64,000 nucleotides of DNA from Halobacillus litoralis (lineage in GTDB: Bacteria > Bacillota > Bacilli > Bacillales > Halobacillaceae), in NCBI RefSeq assembly GCF_020524085.2, contig NZ_CP129016.1:862001-926000 (forward strand), written 5' to 3'. The translations under genes were made by a program, and so were the position numbers. Shown piece by piece: positions 1 through 9,675 of the stretch. Under the pieces are notes generated by a model. It worked only from the letters and a program-made list of their open reading frames with translations, was not told where the DNA came from and did not search any database. The number at the start of each line of letters is the position of its first letter. Position 1 is the first letter of the stretch.

Positions 1-514
<514 letters not shown>

Positions 515-605
515 AGTTAAGTTTGACTTGCTCATTTGCACACCGAATGTGCTTTGTTTCAAATCTCTTCTATAAAGAAGAAATGTTTTGACGTACTGGT
601 TGGTT

Positions 606-786
606 CGTTCAGTTTTCAAAGATCAAATGTTTTGTTTGCCGCTTCAAAACAGCGACTTAATTAATATATCATGTGTAGTTGTTTTCGTCAACAACTTTTT
701 ATGATTTATTTTGTTAAGCCGTTCGCGGCTTGCCGCTCTCTTAACGCGACAAGTAATAATATATCATGGCATTCCGGATGACGCAA
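606..786 (-). promoter_or_regulatory. Tandem rrn promoters P1 and P2 and boxA antitermination site
   Basis: On the minus strand two promoter-like pairs precede the 16S gene. P2: TTGACG (686-691), 17-nt spacer, TATATT (663-668). P1: TTGCGT (781-786), 17-nt spacer, TATATT (758-763). Downstream, near 610-625, the minus strand reads CTTTGAAAACTGAACG, the boxA-type motif of Bacillus rRNA leaders. Tandem promoters are usual for bacilli; P1 has a poor -35. Nothing else is recognisable between 790 and 958. Confidence 0.7.
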
Positions 787-958
787 TAGGTTTTTATAAA
801 AAAGATTTATATTTTAATAGAATGTTTCTTCTATCGAAAACTCCCACTCATAAAGAAGGTTCTTAAACTCCCCAGACGTTAAATCTTGTAATAAGGAAAG
901 ATCTAATTACAGAGGATTTGCCACAAAACAAAAAGGCGAAGCATATAAGCTTCCCCCT

Positions 959-1222
959 TTAGATGACCCAAAAATGAATTGCTGTTAAAGACAGTACTCC
1001 AGGAACCCCTAGTACAGCTGATACGACTGCCGTAAAACCATTGATCGGAACGTGCAACCCGAATTGGGCACCGAACAGGTTCACAAAAAACAAAAGAATG
1101 ACAGCTACAATCAGCCTGGTCATTACCTGCCCTACAACCTTCAACGGCTTGGCCGGCATGCCTATAATGAGTAATAACGGGATGGCCAGTCCTAATAAAA
1201 GAATGACGAGTACCGGATCCAT
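959..1222 (-). CDS. bofA: Sigma-K processing inhibitor BofA
   Basis: An 87-residue hydrophobic protein, the same length as B. subtilis BofA. That protein sits in the outer forespore membrane and, with SpoIVFA, holds the intramembrane protease SpoIVFB inactive until the engulfed forespore signals, delaying pro-sigma-K cleavage. A first membrane segment (about residues 3-20) is followed by a second around 32-50, and the conserved VPINGFTA stretch is present. I chose the start at 1222 because AAGGGGGGG lies 6 nt upstream; a longer reading would add residues absent from the family. It is last in the dnaX-ebfC-recR-yaaL-bofA run, next to the rRNA operon, as in B. subtilis. Confidence 0.93.
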   Translation of the reverse strand: MDPVLVILLLGLAIPLLLIIGMPAKPLKVVGQVMTRLIVAVILLFFVNLFGAQFGLHVPINGFTAVVSAVLGVPGVLSLTAIHFWVI

Positions 1223-1295
1223 AAAAAACCCCCCCTTGTCCAACAAACTGTTCTATCAACAGTCTATGCTCGTAGACAAGAGGGTAGTACATCAA

Positions 1296-1511
1296 TTAAG
1301 ACAACGCATTGATTCCTCTGAATCTTGCTTCTCTTAATAGGTAGAAATACTTCGCTTTGACGACCGCTAAATCATTTAAGCCTTCGTCACTCGGTTCGAT
1401 GCTTTGTTCAATGATCGTGTTTAAAGTTTCCCACTCCCGCTTCAACTCTTTAATATGAAGGAGGAGTTCTCGATCCATTTCTTTTTTCACTGTTTTCTTT
1501 CTGCCAAACAA
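1296..1511 (-). CDS. yaaL: YaaL family protein (DUF2508)
   Basis: A 71-residue charged, helical protein of unknown function, found between recR and bofA across the Bacillaceae. The C-terminal AKYFYLLREAR segment is the recognisable family signature. The start is taken as TTG at 1511, directly after AGGAGAGGGGGAG, which gives the family length (B. subtilis YaaL is 74 residues). A further in-frame TTG at 1550 would overlap the end of recR and add residues the family lacks. No signal peptide or membrane segment is visible. Probably co-transcribed with recR. Confidence 0.85.
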   Translation of the reverse strand: MFGRKKTVKKEMDRELLLHIKELKREWETLNTIIEQSIEPSDEGLNDLAVVKAKYFYLLREARFRGINALS

Positions 1512-1527
1512 ACCTTCTCCCCCTCTC

Positions 1528-2124
1528 CTAAAGTTCTCTTCGTCCTTCAAGAGCTTTGGACAGGGTCACTTCGTCTGCGTATTCAAGATCGCCCCCGACC
1601 GGAAGACCATGAGCAATTCTCGTCATGCGAATACCAGAAGGTTTCACGAGGCGAGAAATATACATCGCTGTCGCTTCCCCTTCGATGTTCGGGTTCGTTG
1701 CGAGAATCAATTCCTCAATTCCCTCATCCTTCAACCGGTTAATCAGGCTTGCTACGTTAATATCTTCTGGACCGATGCCATCCATAGGCGAAATAGCTCC
1801 GTGAAGCACGTGATATTTCCCACTGAATTCTTTCATTTTTTCCATTGCGATGACATCCTTTGGATCCTGAACGACACAAATCAACGTTTGATCTCTCGAT
1901 TCATCCTGACAGATGGAGCAAGGGTCCTGGTCTGTAATGTGCCCGCAAATGGAACAATGAGTGAGTTCCCTTTTGGCATTGACTAGTGATTTGGCAAAAT
2001 CGAGGACATCATCCTCTTCCATTTCTAAAACGAAAAAAGCCAGGCGAACAGCCGTCTTCGGTCCGATTCCTGGCAGTTTCGTAAAACTGTCGATCAGTTT
2101 TGATATAGGTTCCGGGTAATACAT
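1528..2124 (-). CDS. recR: Recombination mediator RecR
   Basis: 198 residues, full length for RecR. The protein works with RecF and RecO to load RecA onto SSB-coated single-stranded gaps. N-terminal helix-hairpin-helix region ([14 protein letters not shown]), a C4 zinc finger at about 57-72 (CSIC...CSIC) and a TOPRIM domain starting near residue 80 ([12 protein letters not shown]) are all present. It follows ebfC by 11 nt; the ebfC-recR pair is conserved in most bacteria. Start ATG 2124 is preceded by TAGGAGG. recF is also in this window at 36.6-37.7 kb. Confidence 0.97.
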   Translation of the reverse strand: MYYPEPISKLIDSFTKLPGIGPKTAVRLAFFVLEMEEDDVLDFAKSLVNAKRELTHCSICGHITDQDPCSICQDESRDQTLICVVQDPKDVIAMEKMKEFSGKYHVLHGAISPMDGIGPEDINVASLINRLKDEGIEELILATNPNIEGEATAMYISRLVKPSGIRMTRIAHGLPVGGDLEYADEVTLSKALEGRREL

Positions 2125-2135
2125 GAAAATTCCTC

Positions 2136-2453
2136 CTAGAACATTCCTCCAGGCATACCTTTCGTGAATTGTCCCATAGTATCATTCGTTTTATCATCCA
2201 CTTGCTTCAATACGTCATTTGTTGCTGTAATGATCAAGTCCTGCAGCATTTCTACATCATCTGGATCAACGACCTCTTCATCAATAGCCACGTCGGTGAT
2301 TTCTTTCTTGCCGTTCGCGGTCACTTTAACCATACCGCCACCTGCAGAAGATTCGAATGTCATTTCATAAAGCTCTTCTTGAGCCTTCATCATTTTCTTC
2401 TGCATTTTTTGCATTTGTTTCATCATGTTATTCATGTTTCCTCCACCACGCAT
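2136..2453 (-). CDS. ebfC: Nucleoid-associated protein, YbaB/EbfC family
   Basis: 105 residues. This family binds DNA as a dimer and is found next to dnaX-recR almost universally; B. subtilis calls it YaaK. The N-terminus is methionine/glutamine/lysine rich ([15 protein letters not shown]), a coiled-coil helix, followed by the [16 protein letters not shown] beta region typical of the fold. ATG 2453 has AAAGGAGG eight nt upstream. It lies between dnaX (gap 25 nt) and recR (gap 11 nt) and is almost certainly part of the same transcript. Confidence 0.95.
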   Translation of the reverse strand: MRGGGNMNNMMKQMQKMQKKMMKAQEELYEMTFESSAGGGMVKVTANGKKEITDVAIDEEVVDPDDVEMLQDLIITATNDVLKQVDDKTNDTMGQFTKGMPGGMF

Positions 2454-2478
2454 GGAGCATTCCTCCTTTAAATAGCTG

Positions 2479-4206
2479 TTAATCTTGGACTTCTATTAAA
2501 TCATCTCCGACTAGTTTTCGGGCTTCTGAAACTAAAGGATCCTCTTCGCCTGCTTGGGATGAAGACGTTTCACTTTCTTCCCCTTCTACTCCAGAGCCTT
2601 CGTCAGATGATTGTTTCTGTTTCCGGACGTATTCTTCCCTGATTTCCTGCCAATTCTGTTCAGGGATCGGAATGATCGTCAACGGTTTCCCAATGAATTC
2701 CGTCAGCAATGGCTCAATGGTCTTCTGGTGTTCCGATGCCAATGAACAATGGATATCATACCGGAAAGCAAGCACAAGCGCTTTCGAAGAGGCAGCTCTC
2801 GGCTTACTATTCAAAAGTGTTGCATGGGCCGGAGCGTTCGTCCGCTTCAGAGCTTCCATAAAGTCCGCCCAGCGTCCCTGAACATTCTTAATATCTTCCT
2901 TGGACGCTTCATTCAACACTTGGCGAATACGTTCATAAGGAACATTATACCCTTTTTTCCCGGATTTTGCAGGGGTCCGCTTCTTCGGGGCCGACTGTGG
3001 TTGTGCCGTTGCGCTGATCCCTTTTTCTTTCAGGGTGGCAAGCTCCTTTTCAAGGCCTTCAAGCTTTCTTGTCAGCTGATCCACAGCTTCTGATTGAACC
3101 GGCTGTCCTTGGGCCGGTCCCGCCTGAACTTCCACCATATTAAGCATGGCGATTTCTATGAAAACTTTCGGGCTCGTCGTCCATTTCATTTCCTGCTGGC
3201 AACGGTTCAGCTCGCGGATCGCTTGCTGAATCCAGGCCGGCGACAATTCGCCGGATAAGCTTTTGAAAGCTTCATCAGGAATCGCTCTTTCCAAATTATG
3301 CTCAAGGTCTGGAGCACTCTGGAATAAAAGCAGATCCCTCAAATAATAGATAAGATCGAAAACAAAGCGGCCTGGATCTTTTCCTTGTTGAATCAAGTCA
3401 TCCACCGCTTCAAGAGCCGCTCTTGCATCCTGGTTGTGAAGCGCCTGCAAAACCGCTGTTAATTTACTTTGAGAAACGGAACCCGTCACCGCGAGAACGT
3501 CGTCAATCGTCACTTCATCTTCACTGTAGGAAATCGCCTGATCAAGTAGACTCAAAGCGTCACGCATTCCACCTTCTGCTGTGAGCGCTACAATCTCCAA
3601 TGCTTCTCTTGCAATGGCGATTTCTTCAACCGATGTGATTTTTTCCATTCGTTCAACCATTGCTTTTTGCGAAATCCGCTTAAAATCGAATCGTTGACAT
3701 CTGGATATGATCGTCAATGGAATTTTATGAGGCTCCGTTGTTGCTAGAATGAATATGACATGCTTTGGAGGTTCCTCTAATGTTTTCAATAAGGCGTTAA
3801 AAGCCCCCATGGAAAGCATATGAACCTCATCGATGATGTACACTTTGTAAGGCACCGCACTAGGAGCATATTTCACCTTGTCCCGGATTTCCCTGATTTG
3901 CTCGACGCCATTGTTTGAAGCGGCATCAATTTCAATGACATCTGAGATCGATCCATCCTGAATACCCAGGCAAGCATCACATTCATTACACGGTTCCTTC
4001 ACAGGGGAACGCTCGCAGTTGACGGCTTTAGCGAAAATTTTGGCAGCACTCGTTTTCCCTGTCCCCCTCGGTCCAGAGAATAAATACGCATGCGAAAATT
4101 TATTCTGCTCAATCGCATTCTGCAGTGTCCGTGTAATATGCGTTTGTCCGACGACTCCTTCAAAATTCCGCGGCCGCCATACGCGATATAAAGCCTGATA
4201 GCTCAT
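2479..4206 (-). CDS. dnaX: DNA polymerase III subunit gamma/tau
   Basis: 575 residues. Clamp-loader ATPase that also ties the polymerase cores together. Visible features: Walker [13 protein letters not shown] (~45), zinc-binding cysteines of CNECDACL (~73), Walker B DEVHML, the sensor/SRC arginine-finger segment [10 protein letters not shown], and a proline/lysine-rich linker followed by a tau-specific C-terminal domain and acidic tail. Start at 4206 ([12 protein letters not shown], the family N-terminus) is preceded by AAGGGAGAA; the in-frame codons upstream are not coding. First gene of the dnaX-ebfC-recR cluster, downstream of the SRP RNA gene and its terminator. Confidence 0.97.
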   Translation of the reverse strand: MSYQALYRVWRPRNFEGVVGQTHITRTLQNAIEQNKFSHAYLFSGPRGTGKTSAAKIFAKAVNCERSPVKEPCNECDACLGIQDGSISDVIEIDAASNNGVEQIREIRDKVKYAPSAVPYKVYIIDEVHMLSMGAFNALLKTLEEPPKHVIFILATTEPHKIPLTIISRCQRFDFKRISQKAMVERMEKITSVEEIAIAREALEIVALTAEGGMRDALSLLDQAISYSEDEVTIDDVLAVTGSVSQSKLTAVLQALHNQDARAALEAVDDLIQQGKDPGRFVFDLIYYLRDLLLFQSAPDLEHNLERAIPDEAFKSLSGELSPAWIQQAIRELNRCQQEMKWTTSPKVFIEIAMLNMVEVQAGPAQGQPVQSEAVDQLTRKLEGLEKELATLKEKGISATAQPQSAPKKRTPAKSGKKGYNVPYERIRQVLNEASKEDIKNVQGRWADFMEALKRTNAPAHATLLNSKPRAASSKALVLAFRYDIHCSLASEHQKTIEPLLTEFIGKPLTIIPIPEQNWQEIREEYVRKQKQSSDEGSGVEGEESETSSSQAGEEDPLVSEARKLVGDDLIEVQD

Positions 4207-4284
4207 AAAACCGTTCTCCCTTAATAGTCTCTTCCTCATTATACCTGATTCAAGGTTGTGATGTGAACCTTCGAAAATAGGTAT

Positions 4285-4321
4285 AAAAAAGAGCTGTTAT
4301 GAATGGATCATAACAGCTCTT
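4285..4321 (-). terminator. Terminator of the SRP RNA gene
   Basis: Perfect inverted repeat GAGCTGTTATGA / TCATAACAGCTC (4291-4320) with a 5-6 nt loop. On the minus strand it is followed by TTTTTT, the orientation expected for ending the SRP RNA transcript before dnaX. Confidence 0.85.
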
Positions 4322-4337
4322 TGTGTTTGCTTATGTA

Positions 4338-4609
4338 ATGCCGTGCACCCATCTTCGATGATGTGGCCCTAAGCGTTACTTATGGTTGTGGCTCGACCCA
4401 GGCACTCCCACGGCACACGGGAGAGACAGCTTACTGCTGCTTCCTTCCGGACCTGACAGGATTCACTGATTCCCGTTGCGCAGGACCTGGGTGTCAACAC
4501 CACTCACATAAGGCAGACCTTAAGGCCGCACCACCTCGGACGGGGATTCGGCCTCGCTATAGCGGATTGCGAGTACAGGGCACCGCTACCTCCCCGCTTA
4601 GCACGGCAT
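4338..4609 (-). ncRNA. scr: Signal recognition particle RNA (scRNA, long Bacillus type)
   Basis: About 270 nt on the minus strand, the long bacterial form with an Alu-like domain. The 5' end (TGCCGTGCTAAGCGGGGAGG) pairs with the 3' end around 4340 (GTGCACGGCA). The Ffh-binding helix 8 is clear at about 4430-4465, where the minus strand reads TCAGGTCCGGAAGGAAGCAG. The position between tadA and dnaX is the same as in B. subtilis. A short apparent protein reading on the opposite strand is an artefact of the RNA. Confidence 0.96.
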
Positions 4610-4656
4610 AAACAAGTATAGCGAGTTTTTGAGAAAAATGCAATGATAAAACACTG

Positions 4657-5190
<534 letters not shown>

Positions 5191-5220
5191 TTATTAAAGA
5201 TGAGAAAGGAGCGAATCCAT

Positions 5221-6507
5221 ATGCAAATCCACGTCGTTCAAGAAGGAGATTCGGTATTCTCCATTGCTGGTCTCTACGATAGTACGCCAAACGCCATTAT
5301 CGAGGCCAATGAGCTGGAAACCCCGGGAGACCTTGTCATCGGTCAGGCTCTGGTCATACCGATTGTCGGCCAATTTTATTTTGTCCAGCAAGGGGACAGC
5401 TTATATTCCATTGCTCAAAAGTTCAATACCACGGCTGAAAAGCTTGCTCAGGTAAACGGACTTCAAGTCGGAGCCCCTCTTTCTGTTGGTTTACGTCTTT
5501 ACATTCCAGATGAGCCACCGAGACCAATTACAGCGAATGCTTATATTGAGCCCTACGGCGAGGAAGTTTCTGACACACTTCGTGCTTCTGCTGAAAACAG
5601 GGCGGGATCACTGACCTACATGGCTCCATTCAGTTATGAGATTCAAGAAGATGCTTCGTTGAAGGCACCGCCGCTTGATAACTTCAAAGAAATTGCTCAA
5701 CAAAATGATACGGCTCTTATGATGGTCGTCACAAACCTGGCGGAAGATGGATTCAATGCTGAATTAGGCAGGAAAATTCTTTCTGATGAAGCCCTGCAGG
5801 ATAAACTGCTCGACAATATCATTCAAACGACCAAGCAAGTAGGGTTTAAGGACGTCCACTTTGATATGGAGTTTCTCCCTCCTGAAATGAAAGAGAACTA
5901 TAACCAGTTTCTAAGAAAAGCGAAAAAGAGATTGGGAGCGGAAGGCTTACTCATTTCTACCGCTCTTGCTCCAAAAACGAGTGCCGAACAAAAAGGAGCC
6001 TGGTATGAAGCCCATGACTACAAAGCGCACGGAGAAATTGTAGACTTCGTCGTTTTAATGACTTATGAATGGGGATACAGCGGCGGTCCTCCACGTGCCG
6101 TAGCTCCTATCGGTCCCGTTACAGAAGTGGTCGATTATGCGTTGACAGAAATGCCCGCAGAAAAAATTCTTCTCGGTCAAAATTTATATGGCTATGACTG
6201 GACCCTTCCTTATGAGCCTGGTGGAGAGTTCGCCAAAGCCATTAGTCCACAGCAGGCCATTCAAATTGCGAGAGAGAACAATGTACCGATTTCCTATGAT
6301 AAGGAAGAGCAAGCCCCTTACTTCACTTATACCGATAACAACGGAAAGAAACACGAAGTATGGTTTGAAGACGCCCGCTCGATTCAACGAAAATTCGACT
6401 TGATCAAAGATCGGAGTCTTCTTGGCATCAGCTACTGGAAACTGGGACTTTCCTTCCCTCAAAACTGGGTGTTGCTCAATGGACAATTCAGTATCGATAA
6501 GAAGTAA
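5221..6507 (+). CDS. yaaH: Spore cortex-lytic N-acetylglucosaminidase, LysM + GH18 (YaaH/SleL type)
   Basis: 428 residues. Two LysM peptidoglycan-binding repeats at about 2-47 and 49-95 (QIHVVQEGDSVFSIAG and FYFVQQGDSLYSIAQK), then a GH18 domain with the catalytic DVHFDMEF motif near residue 218. The family coats the spore and breaks cortex muramic-delta-lactam peptidoglycan during germination. No signal peptide, as is normal for these coat-targeted enzymes. ATG 5221 follows AAAGGAG at 9 nt; coding sequence further upstream in this frame overlaps tadA and is rejected. Divergent from tadA. Confidence 0.93.
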   Translation: MQIHVVQEGDSVFSIAGLYDSTPNAIIEANELETPGDLVIGQALVIPIVGQFYFVQQGDSLYSIAQKFNTTAEKLAQVNGLQVGAPLSVGLRLYIPDEPPRPITANAYIEPYGEEVSDTLRASAENRAGSLTYMAPFSYEIQEDASLKAPPLDNFKEIAQQNDTALMMVVTNLAEDGFNAELGRKILSDEALQDKLLDNIIQTTKQVGFKDVHFDMEFLPPEMKENYNQFLRKAKKRLGAEGLLISTALAPKTSAEQKGAWYEAHDYKAHGEIVDFVVLMTYEWGYSGGPPRAVAPIGPVTEVVDYALTEMPAEKILLGQNLYGYDWTLPYEPGGEFAKAISPQQAIQIARENNVPISYDKEEQAPYFTYTDNNGKKHEVWFEDARSIQRKFDLIKDRSLLGISYWKLGLSFPQNWVLLNGQFSIDKK

Positions 6508-6546
6508 AGAGAGCCCCTTGCCTGCGAACGGTCAGAAAAAAATGAA

Positions 6547-6590
6547 ACAGTCACTTACACTTCGGAATTGTAAGTGACTATTCTTTTTTT
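6547..6590. terminator. Bidirectional terminator between yaaH and the DUF3891 gene
   Basis: Inverted repeat AGTCACTTAC / GTAAGTGACT (6549-6558 and 6570-6579) followed by TTCTTTTTTT on plus and flanked by an A-rich run on the other side. It serves the two convergent genes; the DUF3891 stop codon falls in its right arm. Confidence 0.85.
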
Positions 6591-7345
6591 ACAAAAGTAA
6601 CAATATACGTTTGAACCTCTGTATCGTGAAACGCTTGAGATAGACCTTTTTCTTCTATTTCCCTTTTTGGTACTTGACGGTAAGGAACCTCGATGCTGAA
6701 CGGCTTCTCAAATGGAAAAGGGTGAACGGAAACATTCTCATGATCCACCCAGCGAGCGATTATGCCAGCAGGAGCGAAATCAAAAGACTGCCTGAAGCCG
6801 TTTTTGAACCATGGAACTTCTTCTTCCTTGGGTGTTCCAGGTTCCTGCATGCATACATAAAGGGACAAATCATCACAAAATTGCAGCCGGCGAAAATGAA
6901 GGTCATAGATATCATAGGGAATGTCCATTTCCATTGATTCGAAAAGATCCTGCTGACGTGTTTTTTCTTCAGCTAAAAACGTCTGTATAGCCGGATTTTT
7001 ATCATCTTTAGAAAAGAACGACGCGTAGTGCATACTGCAGAGCATCCCAGCATACAAGGAGCGGTCGGCTACCTCTTCTATCCCGCGCTGGTAGGCTTGC
7101 AGTTTTTTCTCTAACGGATAATCGACGAACGTATAAGGGCGCTGCTTTTCTTCATTCCATTCAGGATGATCATCCAGTGGAATCCAGGCTCTGTCGTGCT
7201 GCTGAATCGCCCAATCTGCTTCTTCTCTCAATTTTGAGCGCAATAAAAAATTATTTTTCCAATGAGTGACGATTTCGGCTGAAATTTTGGCATGCTCATG
7301 CTGAGGAATCATGTGAAAATGTTGTTCTTTCTCAATGACAATCAT
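6578..7345 (-). CDS. DUF3891 family protein
   Basis: 255 residues with no assigned function. The sequence is rich in His, Trp and acidic residues (QHDRAW, LYAGMLCSMHYASFF, PWFKNGF), resembling the DUF3891 family of Bacillales and other bacteria. No signal peptide and no membrane segment, so probably cytosolic. Start at 7345 (MIVIEKEQHFHMIPQ) has GAGGAGG eight nt upstream. It is a single gene convergent with yaaH, followed upstream by a repeat copy. The family call is from memory of its motifs. Confidence 0.7.
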   Translation of the reverse strand: MIVIEKEQHFHMIPQHEHAKISAEIVTHWKNNFLLRSKLREEADWAIQQHDRAWIPLDDHPEWNEEKQRPYTFVDYPLEKKLQAYQRGIEEVADRSLYAGMLCSMHYASFFSKDDKNPAIQTFLAEEKTRQQDLFESMEMDIPYDIYDLHFRRLQFCDDLSLYVCMQEPGTPKEEEVPWFKNGFRQSFDFAPAGIIARWVDHENVSVHPFPFEKPFSIEVPYRQVPKREIEEKGLSQAFHDTEVQTYIVTFVKKE

Positions 7346-7494
7346 CGTTTGGTCCTCCTCCTTCAATACGTATGCATGTATGTAATATAGAACGATCTAT
7401 GATCTTCCTTTCATTATATAGGAACTTTCTTCTCCTCTCTACAATAGCAGGTTACAAAATTGGTACTGTTTTGGTAAACGTTTTTTAACAATAA

Positions 7495-7640
7495 GGCAGG
7501 ATTGTGTAGGATTCGATTTCGAGATGTTTATTGAGTGAATGGGGCGGAGGGGAATGACTCGCTTTCCAACCACCCCTGACGCTATATATGGCAAACGAAA
7601 CCCGGTCATCTCGAAACTGAGTTCTCCACAATCAGGACCC
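7495..7640. repeat. Dispersed intergenic repeat, copy R1 (short form)
   Basis: Lies in the 370-bp gene-free gap 7346-7717. Left end GGCAGGATTGTG...GATTTCGAGATG and right end ATCTCGAAACTGAG...CACAATCAGG are imperfect inverted repeats of about 30 bp. The core GGCGGAGGGGAATGACTCGC is shared with the other copies, but the inner palindrome is largely missing. The rest of the gap (7346-7494) shows nothing recognisable. No coding potential. Confidence 0.75.
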
Positions 7641-7678
7641 TATATGTAATAAGGCAGTTGATTTATTAAGACGAAGAA

Positions 7679-7712
7679 AAAGGCCATGGGGGAGTTCCCT
7701 CATGGCCTTTCT
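7679..7712 (-). terminator. Terminator of the DJ-1/PfpI gene
   Basis: AAGGCCATGGGGGA / TCCCTCATGGCCTT hairpin; on the minus strand it ends in TTTTTC just after the stop codon of the gene at 7718. Confidence 0.85.
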
Positions 7713-7717
7713 GGTGT

Positions 7718-8230
7718 TTATTTCAAGAGTTTTATTGCTTCGCGGTTGAAGGCTGGAATATCATCGGGCTGGCGGCTTGTGACCAGCTGATTCTGACAAA
7801 CAACCACTTCTTTATCCTCATAGTTGACGCCTGCATATTCCATATCAACGGAAATGGATTTGAACCCGGTTGCTGTGCGCCCTTCGAGAGTTTTAGCCGT
7901 AATCAATAGTTGTGGACCATGGCAGATTGCGAATACAGGTTTCTTTTCATCCATAAAATGTTTCGCAAAGGAAACGAATTTCTCATCACCACGCAAAATA
8001 TCAGGTGAAAAACCACCAGGGATAAATAATGCATCAAAGTCTTCCGGTTTCACGTCATCGATGGATGTATCAATTTTAACGGACGCTTCCCCTTGTTTTC
8101 CTTCCACTTCTTTGCCTGCTTCCCATTCAATGGTCGTTACTTCGTGGCCTTCTTTTGAGAATGCTTCTGCCGGTTGTGTATATTCTACATCTTCAAACAT
8201 GGACGTCATGACACAAGCAATCTTACTCAT
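7718..8230 (-). CDS. DJ-1/PfpI family protein (general stress protein 18-like)
   Basis: 170 residues of the type I glutamine-amidotransferase-like DJ-1/PfpI fold. The nucleophile elbow AICHGPQLL carries the conserved Cys-His pair near residue 103, preceded by the IPGGFSPD loop. B. subtilis relatives (YfkM, YraA) are stress proteins, proposed as glyoxal/protein-glycation defence enzymes or proteases; the exact activity cannot be told from sequence. Start ATG 8230 (MSKIACVMTSMFEDVEY) follows AAGGAG at about 11 nt. Downstream of the hydroxylase gene by about 95 bp, probably separately transcribed. Confidence 0.9.
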   Translation of the reverse strand: MSKIACVMTSMFEDVEYTQPAEAFSKEGHEVTTIEWEAGKEVEGKQGEASVKIDTSIDDVKPEDFDALFIPGGFSPDILRGDEKFVSFAKHFMDEKKPVFAICHGPQLLITAKTLEGRTATGFKSISVDMEYAGVNYEDKEVVVCQNQLVTSRQPDDIPAFNREAIKLLK

Positions 8231-8325
8231 ATCTAAATCATCTCCTTGAATGTATGGGTTGAATTTAAACACATAGGATATCTTCCCCCATGAGATGATT
8301 TTAAAACCATTTTTCCACTTTATGG

Positions 8326-9645
8326 TTATTCGAAGCCTTTCATAGAAAACTGCTGGAAGGTTGTATCCGATTGGTTCCGGTACACCTCTCGCCCTGCAAT
8401 CCTATTAATAATATGAACATTCCGATGTACGGATAATCCTAAATTCGTAGCTCCCGCTCCATGTGAGTGGACGAGGTCGGTCAACGTAAAGAAATGATGG
8501 TTACGATCATCGTTGAAGAGGAGCTGATAATCGCGTGATACTTTATACATCCCATCCTCTTCCCATTGGATTTTTTCTTTAAAACGGGTCATGAACCAAT
8601 CAGGAAAATGAGGTTTATACCCTGTGGCGAGCACAACTTTTTCCGTTGGATACTTATACTCGACTTCTTCCTGCCACTGATTACAGTGCAGGTAATAACC
8701 GTCTTCTTTCGCCTCAATCCCTGTAATTTCAGTCATCGGTTGAATAAGGACACGGCTATCCTTCATACCGGCTGTTCTATGGTAAAGCTTCGAATACAGC
8801 CTCGTGAGTGTATCAGGATCAATTCCTTTCCGAAGCGGTCCGAGCGTATCAAGAGCATCTTTACGTTGTTGGAGACTCAAGGCATGAAAGTAATCGACGA
8901 ATTCCGGTGTAAACATTTCTTGAGCAAACTTAGCTGTATCCAATTGAAAAAGCCCACCAGATCTTGTGAGGAGGCTCAATTTCATATCCGACTGTCTGTC
9001 CTGCTCTTCTAATAAATCAAGGAAAACCTCTAAAGCACTCTGCCCCGATCCGACAATGGTCACATGTGTTGATTTCAGTAAATGATCTTTTTCGAAAAGG
9101 TAGCGACTCGTATGCATCACGTCTTCGTTCGGTAATCGGTCCATACCTTCCAAAATCAACGGTTCGCTGCCAGTCCCCATGACAATATGTTTGGCTTGGT
9201 AATACTTTTCCTCACCCGTTGCTGTTTCTTTGACCACCACTTCATAATGGGGAACAGCCGCGTCTTTATGGTCCATCACGTCAACGACGGTATGGCCGAA
9301 AAACAGACCATCCAACTGCTTGGCTACCCACTGCATGTAGTGATTGTATTCTTGGCGCGGGATTTCAAAATGACGATGGAAGAAGAAAGGGAACATCCGG
9401 TCATGCTCGTGCAAATAATTCATAAAGGTATAAGGGCTTTTCGGGTCCGCGAACGAGACCATGTCCGCCAAAAAAGGGACCTGTAGATCCATCGTTTCAA
9501 TAAGCATGCCTGGATGCCATACAAACTCAGGGGTCTTGTCAAAAAAGACAGCATCCAAATCTTCGGTCTGATCAAGCAATGCGGCCATTCCTAAATTATA
9601 GGGACCGATTCCGATCCCGATCACATCATATATTTTACTTTCCAT
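8326..9645 (-). CDS. Lysine N6-hydroxylase / ornithine N5-oxygenase family flavoenzyme
   Basis: 439 residues of the class B flavin monooxygenases (IucD, PvdA, SidA, MbtG) that hydroxylate the side-chain amine of lysine or ornithine for hydroxamate siderophores. FAD motif GIGIGPYNLGMAALL at the N-terminus, NADP-binding VGSGQSALEVFLDLL near 210, and the C-terminal ATGYKPHFP motif. Start 9645 has AAGGAA upstream. It lacks any neighbouring siderophore synthetase or acetyltransferase; it lies 30 bp downstream of an NCS2 permease gene in the same direction. Substrate (Lys, Orn or another amine) is unknown. Confidence 0.88.
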   Translation of the reverse strand: MESKIYDVIGIGIGPYNLGMAALLDQTEDLDAVFFDKTPEFVWHPGMLIETMDLQVPFLADMVSFADPKSPYTFMNYLHEHDRMFPFFFHRHFEIPRQEYNHYMQWVAKQLDGLFFGHTVVDVMDHKDAAVPHYEVVVKETATGEEKYYQAKHIVMGTGSEPLILEGMDRLPNEDVMHTSRYLFEKDHLLKSTHVTIVGSGQSALEVFLDLLEEQDRQSDMKLSLLTRSGGLFQLDTAKFAQEMFTPEFVDYFHALSLQQRKDALDTLGPLRKGIDPDTLTRLYSKLYHRTAGMKDSRVLIQPMTEITGIEAKEDGYYLHCNQWQEEVEYKYPTEKVVLATGYKPHFPDWFMTRFKEKIQWEEDGMYKVSRDYQLLFNDDRNHHFFTLTDLVHSHGAGATNLGLSVHRNVHIINRIAGREVYRNQSDTTFQQFSMKGFE

Positions 9646-9675
9646 TCCATCACTTCCTTGTACCATCAATTTTCC

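Noticed and set aside
903..1295. Longer reading on the minus strand overlapping bofA
   Set aside because: Shadow frame; bofA has the family match, length and RBS.
4363..4611. Open reading frame opposite the SRP RNA
   Set aside because: The RNA fold and conserved helix 8 explain the sequence; no ribosome site.
7462..7478. cre-like GGTAAACGTTTTTT upstream of the DUF3891 gene
   Set aside because: At least two mismatches in core positions; too weak to call.
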